Shown in pieces: positions 1 through 8,942 of a stretch of 64,000 nt of DNA. The number at the start of each line of letters is the position of its first letter. The first letter of the stretch is position 1. This DNA comes from Martelella mediterranea DSM 17316. GTDB taxonomy: Bacteria > Pseudomonadota > Alphaproteobacteria > Rhizobiales > Rhizobiaceae. Where the stretch lies: positions 4,296,001 to 4,360,000 of the forward strand of contig NZ_CP020330.1 in NCBI RefSeq assembly GCF_002043005.1, in the 5' to 3' direction. The notes under the pieces are model-generated. The model made no database searches. It saw only the letters and a list, made by a program, of their open reading frames with translations, and was not told where the DNA came from. Made by a program: the position numbers and the translations under genes.

Positions 1-468
1 GCATGAAAGAGCTTGCAGAACGCCTTTGACTTCACTGCGGCCCGGCGCGAGCTGCTGGCCGATGACCATGCGCTGGTCGGCGGCCCAGATGTTGACCAGA
101 TGCAGGGGCGAGGCCTTGTCGCCGCGTTTGTAGGCCCCGCGCACGGCCTTGCCGTCGATGGCGATGACGCCGCTGATGGATTTTGCGAAAGCCTGCGCGA
201 AGCGTGCAAAGACCGTTTCGAAAGCCTCAGGGTCGATATGTCTGAAAACATTCGAGAAAACGTCGTGACTGGGAGTGCCGTAAGGCAGAGGCACGATCTC
301 CTTCAAAAGCTTGTGCTTGGAGACGCCAAAGTCGGCCATGTCCTGACAGGTTTCGGCCCCGCACAGCACCGCGGCCAAGGCAATGAACAAAACGCTGTTC
401 AGCGAATAGCGGACATTGGCCGCCCGAGGGTCCGGAACCGACCCGAAAAGAGACGCAAATCCGTCCAT
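1..468 (-). CDS. ISAs1-family transposase, N-terminal part, cut by the window edge
   Basis: Reading the minus strand from an ATG at 468 gives an open frame that runs off the window start, about 156 residues. It begins MDGFASLFGSVPDPR and continues with YSLNSVLFIALAAVLCG, then a DFG segment and a GVIAIDGKAVRGA segment. This order is typical of the N-terminus of ISAs1-type DDE transposases, in which IAIDGK carries the first catalytic Asp. A GGAGGG Shine-Dalgarno lies about 4 nt upstream of the ATG. A GTG at 480 is an alternative start in the same frame. The rest of the gene and the left end of the element are outside the window, so intactness cannot be judged. The two short ORFs drawn over this segment in other frames are shadows. 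Confidence 0.85.
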   Translation of the reverse strand, partial: MDGFASLFGSVPDPRAANVRYSLNSVLFIALAAVLCGAETCQDMADFGVSKHKLLKEIVPLPYGTPSHDVFSNVFRHIDPEAFETVFARFAQAFAKSISGVIAIDGKAVRGAYKRGDKASPLHLVNIWAADQRMVIGQQLAPGRSEVKGVLQALSC

Positions 469-540
469 CCAACCCTCCACAACAGAAAGGCTGAAGATGA
501 ATCGATTTGCGTCAAATATTCAATAGCTTAAAAGCCATAC
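1..540 (-). mobile_element. ISAs1-type insertion sequence, partial
   Basis: The segment holds the 5' part of an ISAs1-like transposase plus its short upstream region. The right-hand element end should lie between the start codon (468) and the intergenic palindrome that begins near 545. I could not identify the terminal inverted repeat because the other end is outside the window. The end coordinate is therefore only a bound. Confidence 0.55.
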
Positions 541-544
541 GCGA

Positions 545-681
545 TTCCCCTGCCCCTTGAGGGGGAGATGTCGCGAAAGCGACAGAGAGGGGTAAAGGGC
601 GTAAGCCCTAAAAGCCGAGTTCGCAGAAAGGGTTCACCCCTCTCTGCCCCTGTCGGGGCATCTCTCCCTCAAGGGGAGAGA
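545..681. repeat. Rhizobiales-type intergenic mosaic palindrome
   Basis: The outer arms 553-568 and 661-676 are near-complementary (CCCCTTGAGGGGGAGA against TCTCTCCCTCAAGGGG). Inside lie smaller hairpins: GTCGC-GAAA-GCGAC at about 571-584, AGGGC-GTAA-GCCCT at about 596-609, and a GCCCC/GGGGC hairpin near 646-660. From general knowledge, palindromes with the CCCCTTGAGGGGGAGATGTCGC theme are dispersed in rhizobial and related genomes. The unit sits between the transposase fragment and the CBS-domain gene and carries no ORF. Confidence 0.7.
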
Positions 682-718
682 TTATTGGCTGAAAGGCCAG
701 AGAAAGAAGGCGTTCCCC

Positions 719-1153
719 TCACCCGGCGATATAGGACTTGATGTGCTCGGCTTCCTGTTCGACCTCGCGGATGCGGGATTTGACGACGTCGCCGATCGAG
801 ATGATCCCGGCGAGACGGCCGTCGACTTCAACGGGAACGTGACGGAAATGGCGCTTGGTCATCACCTCCATCAATTCGTTGACGCTCACACCCTCGTCGC
901 AGCGATAGACGTTTTCGGTCATCTCCGTCGAAACCGGATGGGAAAGACATCCCGCCCCGTGCTTGCTGATCGCGCCGACCAGGTCGCGCTCGGTGAAAAT
1001 GCCGACAATGCTGTCATTCCTGCCGACGATCACCACGGCGCCGATCCGGTTTTGATGCAGGATCGTCGCGATTTCCGAAATCGACGTATCGCCCTTCGCG
1101 GTCACGACCGCGCGGCCCTTCTCGGCAAGTATCATTCTCACGGTAATGGACAT
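719..1153 (-). CDS. Two-CBS-domain protein
   Basis: This encodes a 144-residue soluble protein made almost entirely of a CBS pair. The first CBS covers about residues 8-65 (IGAVVIVGRNDSIVGIFTERDLV) and the second about 75-130 (FRHVPVEVDGRLAGIISIGDVV). CBS pairs bind adenylates such as AMP or ATP and often act as energy sensors. The ligand of this stand-alone protein is not known. The ATG at 1153 is chosen because GAGGAGG lies just upstream. The longer frame starting at 1375 would add a low-complexity stretch with no homology. It follows the rhomboid gene on the same strand with a gap of about 100 nt. Confidence 0.85.
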   Translation of the reverse strand: MSITVRMILAEKGRAVVTAKGDTSISEIATILHQNRIGAVVIVGRNDSIVGIFTERDLVGAISKHGAGCLSHPVSTEMTENVYRCDEGVSVNELMEVMTKRHFRHVPVEVDGRLAGIISIGDVVKSRIREVEQEAEHIKSYIAG

Positions 1154-1259
1154 CGAAACCTCCTCGTTTCCGGCGCCGACGCGTGTCCGCCTCCGGCCGG
1201 CCACGCAAAGTCGAATGGTGCATGAGGTTTCGGGCGATTGCAAGGAAACCGTGACCGGT

Positions 1260-1991
1260 TCAGAAAACCAGGGTGCGCGGCCGCTTGACGTCGAACAGCG
1301 GGAAGGTGAGGAAACCGAACAGAAAACCTCCGATATGGGCCTGCCAGGCGATTTCGCCGGCACTGACGCCGGCAAAGCTGACGCCCACCGCGATCAGCAG
1401 ATTGCCGGCCAGCCAGACCAGCACGAAGGCGCGGGCGGTGCGATCGCGGAACACATCGGCAATGGCAAGCCGCGGCCCGAGATGCGCCTGCGGCAGGAAC
1501 CGTCCGCCGGCGAACACGAAGCGGCAGGCCGCCCCCATATAGGCAGAGACCACACCGGACGCGCCGATCAGCACCGTGACCGCGCCCCAATCCGTGGCGG
1601 CGAAGAAGAACGCCGAGGCAGCAGCACTCGTCACCCACAGGATCAGGAAACGCACCGCCCCGATGCGCCGGGCGACGGGCGCGCCGAAGATCGCCAGCCA
1701 GATGGCGTTGAACACGATATGCGTCCAGCCGCCATGCAGCAGCGAATAGGTAAGCGGCGACCACAGCCATGCCCATCCCTGTTGCGAAAGGCTGTGGGCA
1801 TAGCGCACCGGCAGGAACCCGAAGTCCTGCCAGATCATCACATTCGTGCGATAGGAGAGCAGGAATTCCTGCACAAGGAAGATCGCGAACAGCAAGGCCA
1901 GCGCGCCGATCACCACCGGCGGCAGGTTGATGGCGGGCTCGCGACGCCGTTCATGATCCATCCGGCCGCCGCCCATACGCGGTGTCTGCAT
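1260..1991 (-). CDS. Rhomboid-family intramembrane serine protease
   Basis: This encodes a 243-residue polytopic membrane protein that would cleave substrates inside the bilayer. Rhomboid signatures are present: HGGWTHIVFN (about 86-95, with the conserved H and N), the nucleophile motif GASG with Ser at about 145, and the dyad His in WQAHIGGF at about 219. About six hydrophobic segments are visible. The start at 1991 (MQTPRMGGG) has AGGAG about 8 nt upstream; a start at 2084 would add 31 unconserved residues. The short Arg-rich N-terminus is cytoplasmic by inference. Substrates cannot be inferred. Confidence 0.88.
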   Translation of the reverse strand: MQTPRMGGGRMDHERRREPAINLPPVVIGALALLFAIFLVQEFLLSYRTNVMIWQDFGFLPVRYAHSLSQQGWAWLWSPLTYSLLHGGWTHIVFNAIWLAIFGAPVARRIGAVRFLILWVTSAAASAFFFAATDWGAVTVLIGASGVVSAYMGAACRFVFAGGRFLPQAHLGPRLAIADVFRDRTARAFVLVWLAGNLLIAVGVSFAGVSAGEIAWQAHIGGFLFGFLTFPLFDVKRPRTLVF

Positions 1992-2226
1992 GATCGCACT
2001 CCTGTTTGCGGGTGTGATATCCGATCGGCCGGGATTTTGAAAGCAGGCGTTGTATATGCGTAGATTCTTAAATAAACCACGCAAATCGCCCGCGGACTTA
2101 ATGGGATATTAACCCCGATTTGCGCACACTCGCCGACAGCCTAGCAATGTGCTTTCCGGCCCGGTATCATCCGGTCACGGAACCGCCAGCAAACATCAAC
2201 CGCCAGAATTCGCAAGAGTTTTTCGT

Positions 2227-3690
2227 ATGCAGAGACAGGCAACAAGCCGATTCCCCAAGAGCCGGTTTTCAGCGGCCGCGATCCTTCTCGCGGCTTTCAC
2301 GATTCTGCTGACCGGGTTTGCCCCAGCGCGCGCCGACAGCAATGACGCCGCCATCGTCATCGACGTCAACACCGGCAAGGTGCTTTACGGCGAAAACCCC
2401 GACGCGCCGCGCTATCCGGCCTCGCTGACCAAGATGATGACGCTCTACCTCACCTTCGAGGCGCTGGACGACGGCCGCATCACGCTCGATACCCGGGTCC
2501 CTTTCTCCAAGAACGCATCTGCCGAGCCGCCGACCAAGCTCGGCATCGGCGCTGGCAACTCGATCAGCGTCGAGACGGCGATCTATTCGCTGGTGACCCG
2601 CTCCGCCAATGACGCGGCGACCGCGCTTGGCGAACTCCTCGGCGGTTCGGAAACCAATTTCGCCAAGATGATGACCAACAAGGCGCACTCGCTGGGCATG
2701 ACGAAGACGACCTACCGCAATGCACATGGCCTGCCGAACAGCGCGCAGAAGACCACGGCGCGCGACCAGGCCCGCCTCGGCATCGCGCTGCGCCAGCATT
2801 TTCCGCAGTACTACAAATATTTCGGCACCCGCAGCTTCAAGTTCGGCAAGACCACGATCGGCAACCACAACCGTCTTCTCGGCAATGTTCAGGGCGTCGA
2901 CGGCATCAAGACCGGCTACACCAACGCCTCCGGCTTCAACATCGCGACCTCGGCAATTTCCGGCAACCGCTCGATCGTTGCCGTGGTCATGGGCGGCGCG
3001 ACATCCGCCAGCCGCGACAAGTGGGCGACCCGGCTGATCACCACCTACCTGCCCAAGGCCTCCAATGGCCGCAAGCAGTTCGTGATCGCCCGCACCAGAA
3101 GCACCGGCGGCCCGATCGTCGCAGCCGCCATGGTATTCCCGAAGACCGGCCCGATCCCCTATGCACGGCCCACGAGCCAGACCGGCGGTGTCGCGCTCGC
3201 CTATGCCAACGACAACACGGCCGCCGCCGCCCCGGCAGTCCTCTCCGGACCGCAGGCCGAGCTGATCGCAAACGTTCCGGTGCCGAGCGCGCGCAGAGCG
3301 CCCGACAATGATGACGGTCTGAGCGTCGAGGACATTCTCGAAACCGCCGATGGCGTTGCCGATGCGGTGGGAAGCGCGATCGTGCCGGCCGCGGAGGCTT
3401 CGCAGCCCGACACTTCGATCAAGACCGGTTCGGTTCGCGCGTCGCGCGGCTGGGTGGTTCAGGTCGGCACCGCCGCAACGCCCGAGGCCGCCAAGGCGCT
3501 TCTCGCCAGCACCAAGGGCAAGGCCGGCGGCGCGCTCGACAGTTCCGAGCCCTTCGCGCTCGCCTACAATACCGGCGGCCAGTCGGTCTACCGCGCCCGC
3601 TTCGGCGGCTTCTCCGATCAGGAGGAGGCCGTGCGCGCCTGCCGCGCGCTGAAGCAGAACGGCGTGAGCTGCTGGGCAAGCCTCCAGTAG
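2227..3690 (+). CDS. D-alanyl-D-alanine carboxypeptidase (S11) with C-terminal SPOR domain
   Basis: This encodes a 487-residue periplasmic penicillin-binding protein of the DacA/DacC class, which trims the terminal D-Ala of peptidoglycan pentapeptides. An export signal covers about residues 12-36, ending near APARA. The three active-site motifs are SLTK (Ser66, Lys69), SAN (126-128) and KTG (228-230). A linker rich in Ala and Pro leads to a SPOR domain in the last 80 residues (GWVVQVGT through FGGFSDQEEA). SPOR domains bind denuded glycan at the septum. The ATG at 2227 places the signal peptide at the N-terminus; a start at 2149 would add 26 residues ahead of it. A strong terminator follows. 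Confidence 0.92.
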   Translation: MQRQATSRFPKSRFSAAAILLAAFTILLTGFAPARADSNDAAIVIDVNTGKVLYGENPDAPRYPASLTKMMTLYLTFEALDDGRITLDTRVPFSKNASAEPPTKLGIGAGNSISVETAIYSLVTRSANDAATALGELLGGSETNFAKMMTNKAHSLGMTKTTYRNAHGLPNSAQKTTARDQARLGIALRQHFPQYYKYFGTRSFKFGKTTIGNHNRLLGNVQGVDGIKTGYTNASGFNIATSAISGNRSIVAVVMGGATSASRDKWATRLITTYLPKASNGRKQFVIARTRSTGGPIVAAAMVFPKTGPIPYARPTSQTGGVALAYANDNTAAAAPAVLSGPQAELIANVPVPSARRAPDNDDGLSVEDILETADGVADAVGSAIVPAAEASQPDTSIKTGSVRASRGWVVQVGTAATPEAAKALLASTKGKAGGALDSSEPFALAYNTGGQSVYRARFGGFSDQEEAVRACRALKQNGVSCWASLQ

Positions 3691-3731
3691 ACGCCATGAA
3701 TTAACGGCACCTTTCTGCTGTTTACGACAAT

Positions 3732-3765
3732 AAAACGCCGGCCCCGATAACGGGCCGGCGTTTTT
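3732..3765 (+). terminator. Rho-independent terminator of the carboxypeptidase gene
   Basis: A perfect 13-bp stem (3732-3744 with 3752-3764) encloses a 7-nt loop and ends in a T-run. It lies about 40 nt after the stop codon. The arms are symmetrical (AAAA...TTTT), so it could also work on the other strand. Confidence 0.9.
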
Positions 3766-3900
3766 CGTAAAGCCTTTTGAAAGGTTTCCGCCTTATTCTC
3801 GAGAGTAAGGTTTTGGAAAGCAAGAACAGCGAAAGTTCGAATAGCCGCACCTCGCCCCAACGCGCTCCAAACCCCCGGTAAATCCTTGAGTGTCTTGCGT

Positions 3901-4179
3901 ATGAGGATAGACGTGACCAGGAAACAGCGTTTCGGAATGATGTCAGGCCAATCTCTCCCCCTCGATCGCCGTGGCGGCCTAAACCCGCTGCAGGAAGCCG
4001 CCCAGAAGCTCGCCGATTACGCGCGCTTCCAGGGGCGCTACAAGGCCCGCGAACTGGTGGGCCTGTTGTCCAGCCAGAGCGAACGCGCCGCCCGCTCGAT
4101 CGCCCCCGCCGTGAAGATCCATATCTATATCGCCGGCGAGCCCGAAGGCAGAATGCCCGTCAATCTCAGGCTGCGGTAA
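3901..4179 (+). CDS. Small conserved-looking hypothetical protein
   Basis: This encodes a basic protein of about 92 residues with no family I recognise. The middle reads as amphipathic helix (QEAAQKLADYARFQGRYKAR) and the C-terminus as beta strand (VKIHIYIAGEP). The start is uncertain. GTG at 3913 has GAGGA five bases upstream and is the best-placed start. ATG at 3901 and an upstream start at 3886 share the frame. It stands alone between two terminator hairpins, so it is probably monocistronic. Codon use (G/C third positions) matches neighbouring real genes, which supports coding. No function is proposed. Confidence 0.6.
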   Translation: MRIDVTRKQRFGMMSGQSLPLDRRGGLNPLQEAAQKLADYARFQGRYKARELVGLLSSQSERAARSIAPAVKIHIYIAGEPEGRMPVNLRLR

Positions 4180-4183
4180 AATA

Positions 4184-4216
4184 CAAAAAAAGGCCGCGCC
4201 GGGCGCGACCTCTTTT
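4184..4216 (+). terminator. Terminator-like hairpin after the small hypothetical gene
   Basis: An A-run, then GGCCGCGCC against GGGCGCGACC with one mismatch, then TCTTTT, immediately after the stop codon at 4179. Confidence 0.7.
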
Positions 4217-4234
4217 CATGAGTGCAAAGCCAGG

Positions 4235-4258
4235 AAGGCGGCCCGAAGGCCGCCTTTT
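4235..4258 (+). terminator. Convergent terminator hairpin before the first OmpA lipoprotein's 3' end
   Basis: A perfect 9-bp stem AAGGCGGCC / GGCCGCCTT with a CGAA tetraloop and a TTTT tail on the plus strand. It sits between two convergent genes. The minus-strand side has only a weak T-run, so it mainly terminates plus-strand transcription. Confidence 0.75.
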
Positions 4259-4262
4259 GCCA

Positions 4263-4913
4263 TTACATCTTGACGGCGGAGATCTGAACCTCGACGCGGC
4301 GGTTCTGGGCGCGGCCTTCCGGCGTCGCATTGGAGGCGACGGGGTTGGACGGGCCGAAGCCGACGGCGGAAATGCGATTGCCGCCCACGCCGGACTGGAT
4401 CAGGTAGTTCGCCACGCTGTTGGCGCGCTCCTGCGAGAGCCGCTGGTTATATTCGAGCGAGCCGGTCGAATCGGTGTAGCCGTTGACGTTGACCGCGGTG
4501 CGGTCATACTTGCGCAGAACGGTCGAAACAGCGTTCAGCGTCGAGTAGAAATTCGGCAGGATCGTGTACTGATCCGTCGGGAAGGTCACATTGCCCGGCA
4601 TGATCAGCGTCAGCATGTCGCCATTGCGGACCACGGAAACGCCGGTGCCGGCAAGCGCCTGGCGGAATTCACGCTCCTGATTGTCCATATAGGCGCCGAT
4701 GCCGCCGCCGGCGATTGCGCCGAGCGCGCCGCCGATCGCGGCCCCCTTGGCGTCGCCGCCCACGGCAAGACCCGCCAGCGCGCCAAGCGCGCCGCCGGCG
4801 AGCGCGCCGGTTCCGGTGTTGTTGTTGACGGTCTGGCCCGAATACGGGTCGGTCGTCGTGCAGCCGGCAAGAAAGGCAAGGCCTACGGCTGCAATGGTGA
4901 TCTTCTTCAGCAT
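4263..4913 (-). CDS. OmpA-family outer-membrane lipoprotein (first of a tandem pair)
   Basis: This encodes a 216-residue lipoprotein. The lipobox LAFLAGC puts the acylated Cys at residue 18. A glycine-zipper stretch (about 35-75, repeated GALAG/GGALGA) follows, then a C-terminal OmpA/MotB-like peptidoglycan-binding domain. That domain shows NGYTDSTG, LSQERANSVANYL and AQNRRVEVQI. The protein probably tethers the outer membrane to peptidoglycan, like YiaD. The ATG at 4913 has GAGGGA just upstream; the longer frame to 5021 would bury the signal peptide. The next gene upstream encodes a paralogue. Confidence 0.9.
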   Translation of the reverse strand: MLKKITIAAVGLAFLAGCTTTDPYSGQTVNNNTGTGALAGGALGALAGLAVGGDAKGAAIGGALGAIAGGGIGAYMDNQEREFRQALAGTGVSVVRNGDMLTLIMPGNVTFPTDQYTILPNFYSTLNAVSTVLRKYDRTAVNVNGYTDSTGSLEYNQRLSQERANSVANYLIQSGVGGNRISAVGFGPSNPVASNATPEGRAQNRRVEVQISAVKM

Positions 4914-5046
4914 GGTGTCCCTCAGAGTTGAAAGCTTCGCCAATGTTGAAGCCGTTCCTTTGCGGCAATCATATGGCGTGAATGTGCGGCTTCTCGGGGG
5001 CAATCCCACAATCAGCCGCACCTGTTGTCAAGATAGCGCAGCCGCC

Positions 5047-5649
5047 TCAATTGGCCATGGGCGCCGCGGTCACGGGCGCGGCAGCCGTGGCGGCGGCGGC
5101 CGGCGGCGCGATCCGGATTTCGACACGGCGGTTCTGGGCGCGGCCGTCTGCGGTATCGTTGCTCGCTACCGGATCGGCCTTGCCATAACCAACCGGCAGG
5201 ATGCGCTGCGGGCTGACGCCGCGCTGAATAATGGCGCCGGCGACCGCATTGGCGCGCTGCTGCGACAGTTTCAGGTTATAGGCGTCCGAGCCGGTGGAAT
5301 CGGTATAGCCGTTCACGTCGATATCGGTGGCACTGTACTTGCGCAGCAGCGCGGCGATGGTATCGAGCGCCGGCGTGAATTCGGGAACGATGTCGTATTT
5401 GTCGGTCTCGAAGGTGATCGAGGACGGGAAGACCAGCGCGATGTATTTCGGCGTCCGGATGATCGTCACGCCGGTGTCCTTGAGCTGATCACGGAACGCC
5501 TGCTCCTGACTGTCCATGTAAGCCCCCGGATCGGAAACGGAAATATTCGTAACCGACACTTCCTGCGGCGCGACGTCTTCGCCCCCGGTCGAAGAGCATC
5601 CGGCAAGCAGCAGCAAGCCTGAAAGAGCAATAGCGATGGTCCTGATCAT
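5047..5649 (-). CDS. OmpA-family outer-membrane lipoprotein (second of a tandem pair)
   Basis: This encodes a 200-residue lipoprotein with lipobox LLLLAGC (Cys18). It shares with its downstream neighbour the segment AYMDSQEQAFRDQL, the NGYTDSTG motif and the AQNRRVEIRI signature. It lacks the glycine-zipper and instead ends in an Ala/Pro-rich tail. The OmpA-like domain should bind diaminopimelate in peptidoglycan. The start at 5649 has AGAGGGG upstream. The pair is about 130 nt apart on the same strand and looks like a local duplication followed by divergence of the N-terminal spacer. Confidence 0.9.
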   Translation of the reverse strand: MIRTIAIALSGLLLLAGCSSTGGEDVAPQEVSVTNISVSDPGAYMDSQEQAFRDQLKDTGVTIIRTPKYIALVFPSSITFETDKYDIVPEFTPALDTIAALLRKYSATDIDVNGYTDSTGSDAYNLKLSQQRANAVAGAIIQRGVSPQRILPVGYGKADPVASNDTADGRAQNRRVEIRIAPPAAAATAAAPVTAAPMAN

Positions 5650-5786
5650 GGTGTTCCCCTCTGTTCTCGAAATGCCGGTGCTTCCGGCCGGTTTCCATAA
5701 CAACAGCATGGCGGATGATTCCGCAAGCAGCGCCTGACGATTTCCGCTCATGACCGGGCCAAACGACACCGCAGGATGGCCCAACG

Positions 5787-8700
5787 TTAATGGTGCCCGA
5801 GCAATGTCGCGTCGTGCATTTCGGCGTTCAGGCGACGTTCCTCATCGACCTTCGGCTTGGAGAAGCGGGCGAGGATCAGATAGGCGACCGGGGTGATGTA
5901 AAGCGTCACGATGGTGGCGAAGCCGAGCCCGCCGACGATCACCCAGCCGAGCGCGATGCGCGCCTCCGCGCCCGCACCCGAGGCCAGCACCAGCGGGATG
6001 CCGCCGAGAACGGTGGAGATCATCGTCATCATCACTGGCCGGAGCCGCAGAAGCGTCGCATGCTCGATCGCGTCGCGCACCCCCTCGCCCCGGTCGCGAA
6101 GCTGGTTGGCGAATTCGACGATCAGAATGCCGTTCTTGGCCATCACCCCGATCAGCAGCACAAGGCCGATCTGGGAATAGATGTTGAGGCTGGTGCCCGT
6201 CAGCAGCATCGCGATCACCGCGCAGCCGATGCCGAACGGCACGGTCGCCAGAATGATCAGCGCGCTCCAGACGCTTTCGAACTGGGCGGACAGCACCAGG
6301 AACACGATGACGATCGCGAAGCCGAACACCATCGTCATTCCCGAGGCGTTCTCATCGAGCGCGGCGGCCTCCGCCTGCGCCTCGACATGGGCGCCGGGGG
6401 GCAGAAGCGGTTCCGCGATCTCGACGAGCCGCTGATAGGCCTCGCCCAGCGCAACGCCTTCCCCAAGGCTGGACGAAAGCGAAACCGAAGGCTGCTGGTT
6501 CTCGCGCTCCAGCGTCGGCGCGATCGATTTTTCCTCCAGCGTGGCGATGGTGGACAGCGGCACGATGCGGCCATCGCCTGCCTTCAGGAATATATTCCTG
6601 AGATCGGTCGGGTCATCGACCTTGCGGGTATCCGAGCGAAGCTGCACGTCATAGGATTGGCCGTCGATGAACACCTCGCCCACCGAGCGTCCATCGAGCA
6701 GGGCCCTCAAAGCCTCTGACAGACCGCCGATATCGATGCCGAGATCGGCCGCTCTGCGGCGGTCGAGCGTCAGGGCAAGCTGCGCCTGCGAGGCGTCATT
6801 GCTGAGACGCGGAGCGGAAAACATCGGATCGGCCTCCATCGCGGCCACGATCTCGGACGCCGCGACCGCGAGCTTCTCGTGCGTGGACCCCACCAGGGCG
6901 ACGCTGAGCCCGTTGCCGCCGCCCCTGATATTGAGCGAATTGGGCTGGAAGGCGAAGGCGCGCACGGCCGGAATCTGGCCGGCGGCCATGTTGACATCGC
7001 CGGCGATCGCGCTCTGCACCCGTTCCCGCTCGCCCCAGGGGGCGAGCGTCATCACCATAAAGCCGCTATTGGTATTGCTGCCGAAGCCGGAGATCGAGAA
7101 CACGCTTTCGATCTCGCCGCTGTCGAGCAGCGGCTGCAGGCGCTCTTCCACCTGCTGGATACGGTCGCGCGTATAATCGAGGCTGACGCCCTCCGGCGCC
7201 GAGACCCGCATCATCAGCATCGAGCGATCCTCGCTCGGCAGGAGTTCATTGGTGATGTTGGCATAGGCGAGATAGGCGCCGAACATCAGCAACGCACCGA
7301 AGGAAAGCACGACCAGCGGCGCGGCAAGCGCAAGGCGCAGCGAATGCGCATAGAAGCGGTTGAAACCATTGCCGAGCCGGGTGGCAAGCCCGGGCCGGGT
7401 CTCGGAATGCTGGACCAGGATGCGTGAAGCCAGCATCGGGCACAGCGTCAGCGCCACGAAGGACGACAGCATCACCGCGAAGGCGAGCACGAAGCCGAAT
7501 TCGCGGAACAGGCCGCCAGCTTGGCCGGGCAGGAACGACAACGGCACGAACACGGCGGCAAGGGTCGCCGTGGTGGTGATCACCGCGAAGAAAACCTGGC
7601 GGGTGCCGAGAACGGCTGCCGCGCGCGGGCCCAAGCCGAGCGCGCGCAGGCGCACGATGTTTTCCAGCACCACGATCGCGTCATCGACCACCATGCCGGT
7701 GGCAAGCACGATCGCGAGCAGGGTCAGGATATTGATGGAGAAGCCGGCGACATAGATCGCGGCGACCGTGCCGATCAGGGCCACCGGCAGCGTGATCGCC
7801 GGAATGATGGTCGCCCGCCAGTCGCGCAGGAACAGGAAGATGATCGCCACCACGATCAGCGCGGCAAGGGTCAGCGAGCGGACCACCTCCTCGATCGAGC
7901 CCGAAATGAACACCGCATCGTCGCTCGAAACCCGTATCGTGGTGCCTTCCGGCAGGTTTGGCCGGAGCTCCTCGATGACCCTGTGCACGCCCTCCGATAT
8001 CTCCAGCGTATTGGACTTGGCCTGACGCACGATGCCGAGACCGATGCCCGGCTGGCCATTATAGCGCAGCGCCGTCGCAGCCGTATCCGGGCCGAAGACG
8101 ACAGTCGCCACATCGCCGAGGCGGACATTGTCGGCGACCTTCAGATCGGCGAATTCTTCCGGTGTGGTAAGGTCGGCGGTGGCGCGCACGCCGAGCGCCT
8201 GGGTGGTGCTGGTGAGCGACCCCGCCGGCACGTCCCACGACATGTCGGAAAGCGCATTGGCGAGATCGGCGACCGTCAGGCCGCGGCTGGCAAGCGCCGC
8301 CTGATTGATATCGATGCGGAAGATCTTGTCCCGGTCGCCATAGACCGCGACATCGGCGACGCCGGAAACGGCGGCAAGCCTGTCCTCGATATTGTCCGAT
8401 ACATATTTGGTCAGGTCGTCGATATCGAGCGTGGAGGAGGTGACCGCCAGCCGCAGGATCGGCTGCGCATCGGAATCCGCCTTGACGATGCGCGGCTCGT
8501 CGGCGTCGTCCGGCAGTTGCCCCTCGACCCGGCCGACGGCGTCGCGGACGTCCATCGAGGCGACATTGATATCGGTATCCTTGCTGAACTCCAGCGTCAC
8601 CCGGCTGGAGCCGGTCTGCGATTGCGACGACATCGACTGCAGGCCGGAGACGCGCGCCACCGCGCCTTCGATGACATCGGTGACCTCGCGGTCGACGGTT

Positions 8701-8942
8701 TCGGGCGAAGCGCCGGAAAAGGTGGTGCGCACGGTGATCACCGGCTGGTCGACATCCGGCAGTTCGCGCACCTCGACGCCGAAATAGGCGGCAAGGCCGG
8801 CGACCACGATCAGCGCGTTGAACACCAGCGCCATGATCGGCCGGCGCACGAAGAGCGCGGTGAAGCCATGCTCGGTTGCGTGATCGACAGCGATTTCCTC
8901 GATCTCGTCGCGCTTGTCGCCGGTCGGGGTATCCTCGCTCAT
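5787..8942 (-). CDS. RND efflux pump inner-membrane transporter (HAE1/AcrB type)
   Basis: This encodes a 1051-residue proton-driven exporter, close to the family's usual size. It has the two-fold repeat of RND proteins: an N-terminal TM helix (LFVRRPIMALVFNALIVV), a large periplasmic loop, a TM bundle containing GMVVDDAIVVLEN with the Asp pair of TM4 (around residue 400), then a second loop and TM bundle (GVMAKNGILIVEFANQLRD). It would form a trimer and extrude drugs or lipids together with the adaptor encoded just upstream. The ATG at 8942 overlaps the adaptor's stop as ATGA. No outer-membrane channel gene is adjacent, so a distant TolC-like partner is likely. The substrate is unknown. Confidence 0.93.
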   Translation of the reverse strand: MSEDTPTGDKRDEIEEIAVDHATEHGFTALFVRRPIMALVFNALIVVAGLAAYFGVEVRELPDVDQPVITVRTTFSGASPETVDREVTDVIEGAVARVSGLQSMSSQSQTGSSRVTLEFSKDTDINVASMDVRDAVGRVEGQLPDDADEPRIVKADSDAQPILRLAVTSSTLDIDDLTKYVSDNIEDRLAAVSGVADVAVYGDRDKIFRIDINQAALASRGLTVADLANALSDMSWDVPAGSLTSTTQALGVRATADLTTPEEFADLKVADNVRLGDVATVVFGPDTAATALRYNGQPGIGLGIVRQAKSNTLEISEGVHRVIEELRPNLPEGTTIRVSSDDAVFISGSIEEVVRSLTLAALIVVAIIFLFLRDWRATIIPAITLPVALIGTVAAIYVAGFSINILTLLAIVLATGMVVDDAIVVLENIVRLRALGLGPRAAAVLGTRQVFFAVITTTATLAAVFVPLSFLPGQAGGLFREFGFVLAFAVMLSSFVALTLCPMLASRILVQHSETRPGLATRLGNGFNRFYAHSLRLALAAPLVVLSFGALLMFGAYLAYANITNELLPSEDRSMLMMRVSAPEGVSLDYTRDRIQQVEERLQPLLDSGEIESVFSISGFGSNTNSGFMVMTLAPWGERERVQSAIAGDVNMAAGQIPAVRAFAFQPNSLNIRGGGNGLSVALVGSTHEKLAVAASEIVAAMEADPMFSAPRLSNDASQAQLALTLDRRRAADLGIDIGGLSEALRALLDGRSVGEVFIDGQSYDVQLRSDTRKVDDPTDLRNIFLKAGDGRIVPLSTIATLEEKSIAPTLERENQQPSVSLSSSLGEGVALGEAYQRLVEIAEPLLPPGAHVEAQAEAAALDENASGMTMVFGFAIVIVFLVLSAQFESVWSALIILATVPFGIGCAVIAMLLTGTSLNIYSQIGLVLLIGVMAKNGILIVEFANQLRDRGEGVRDAIEHATLLRLRPVMMTMISTVLGGIPLVLASGAGAEARIALGWVIVGGLGFATIVTLYITPVAYLILARFSKPKVDEERRLNAEMHDATLLGHH

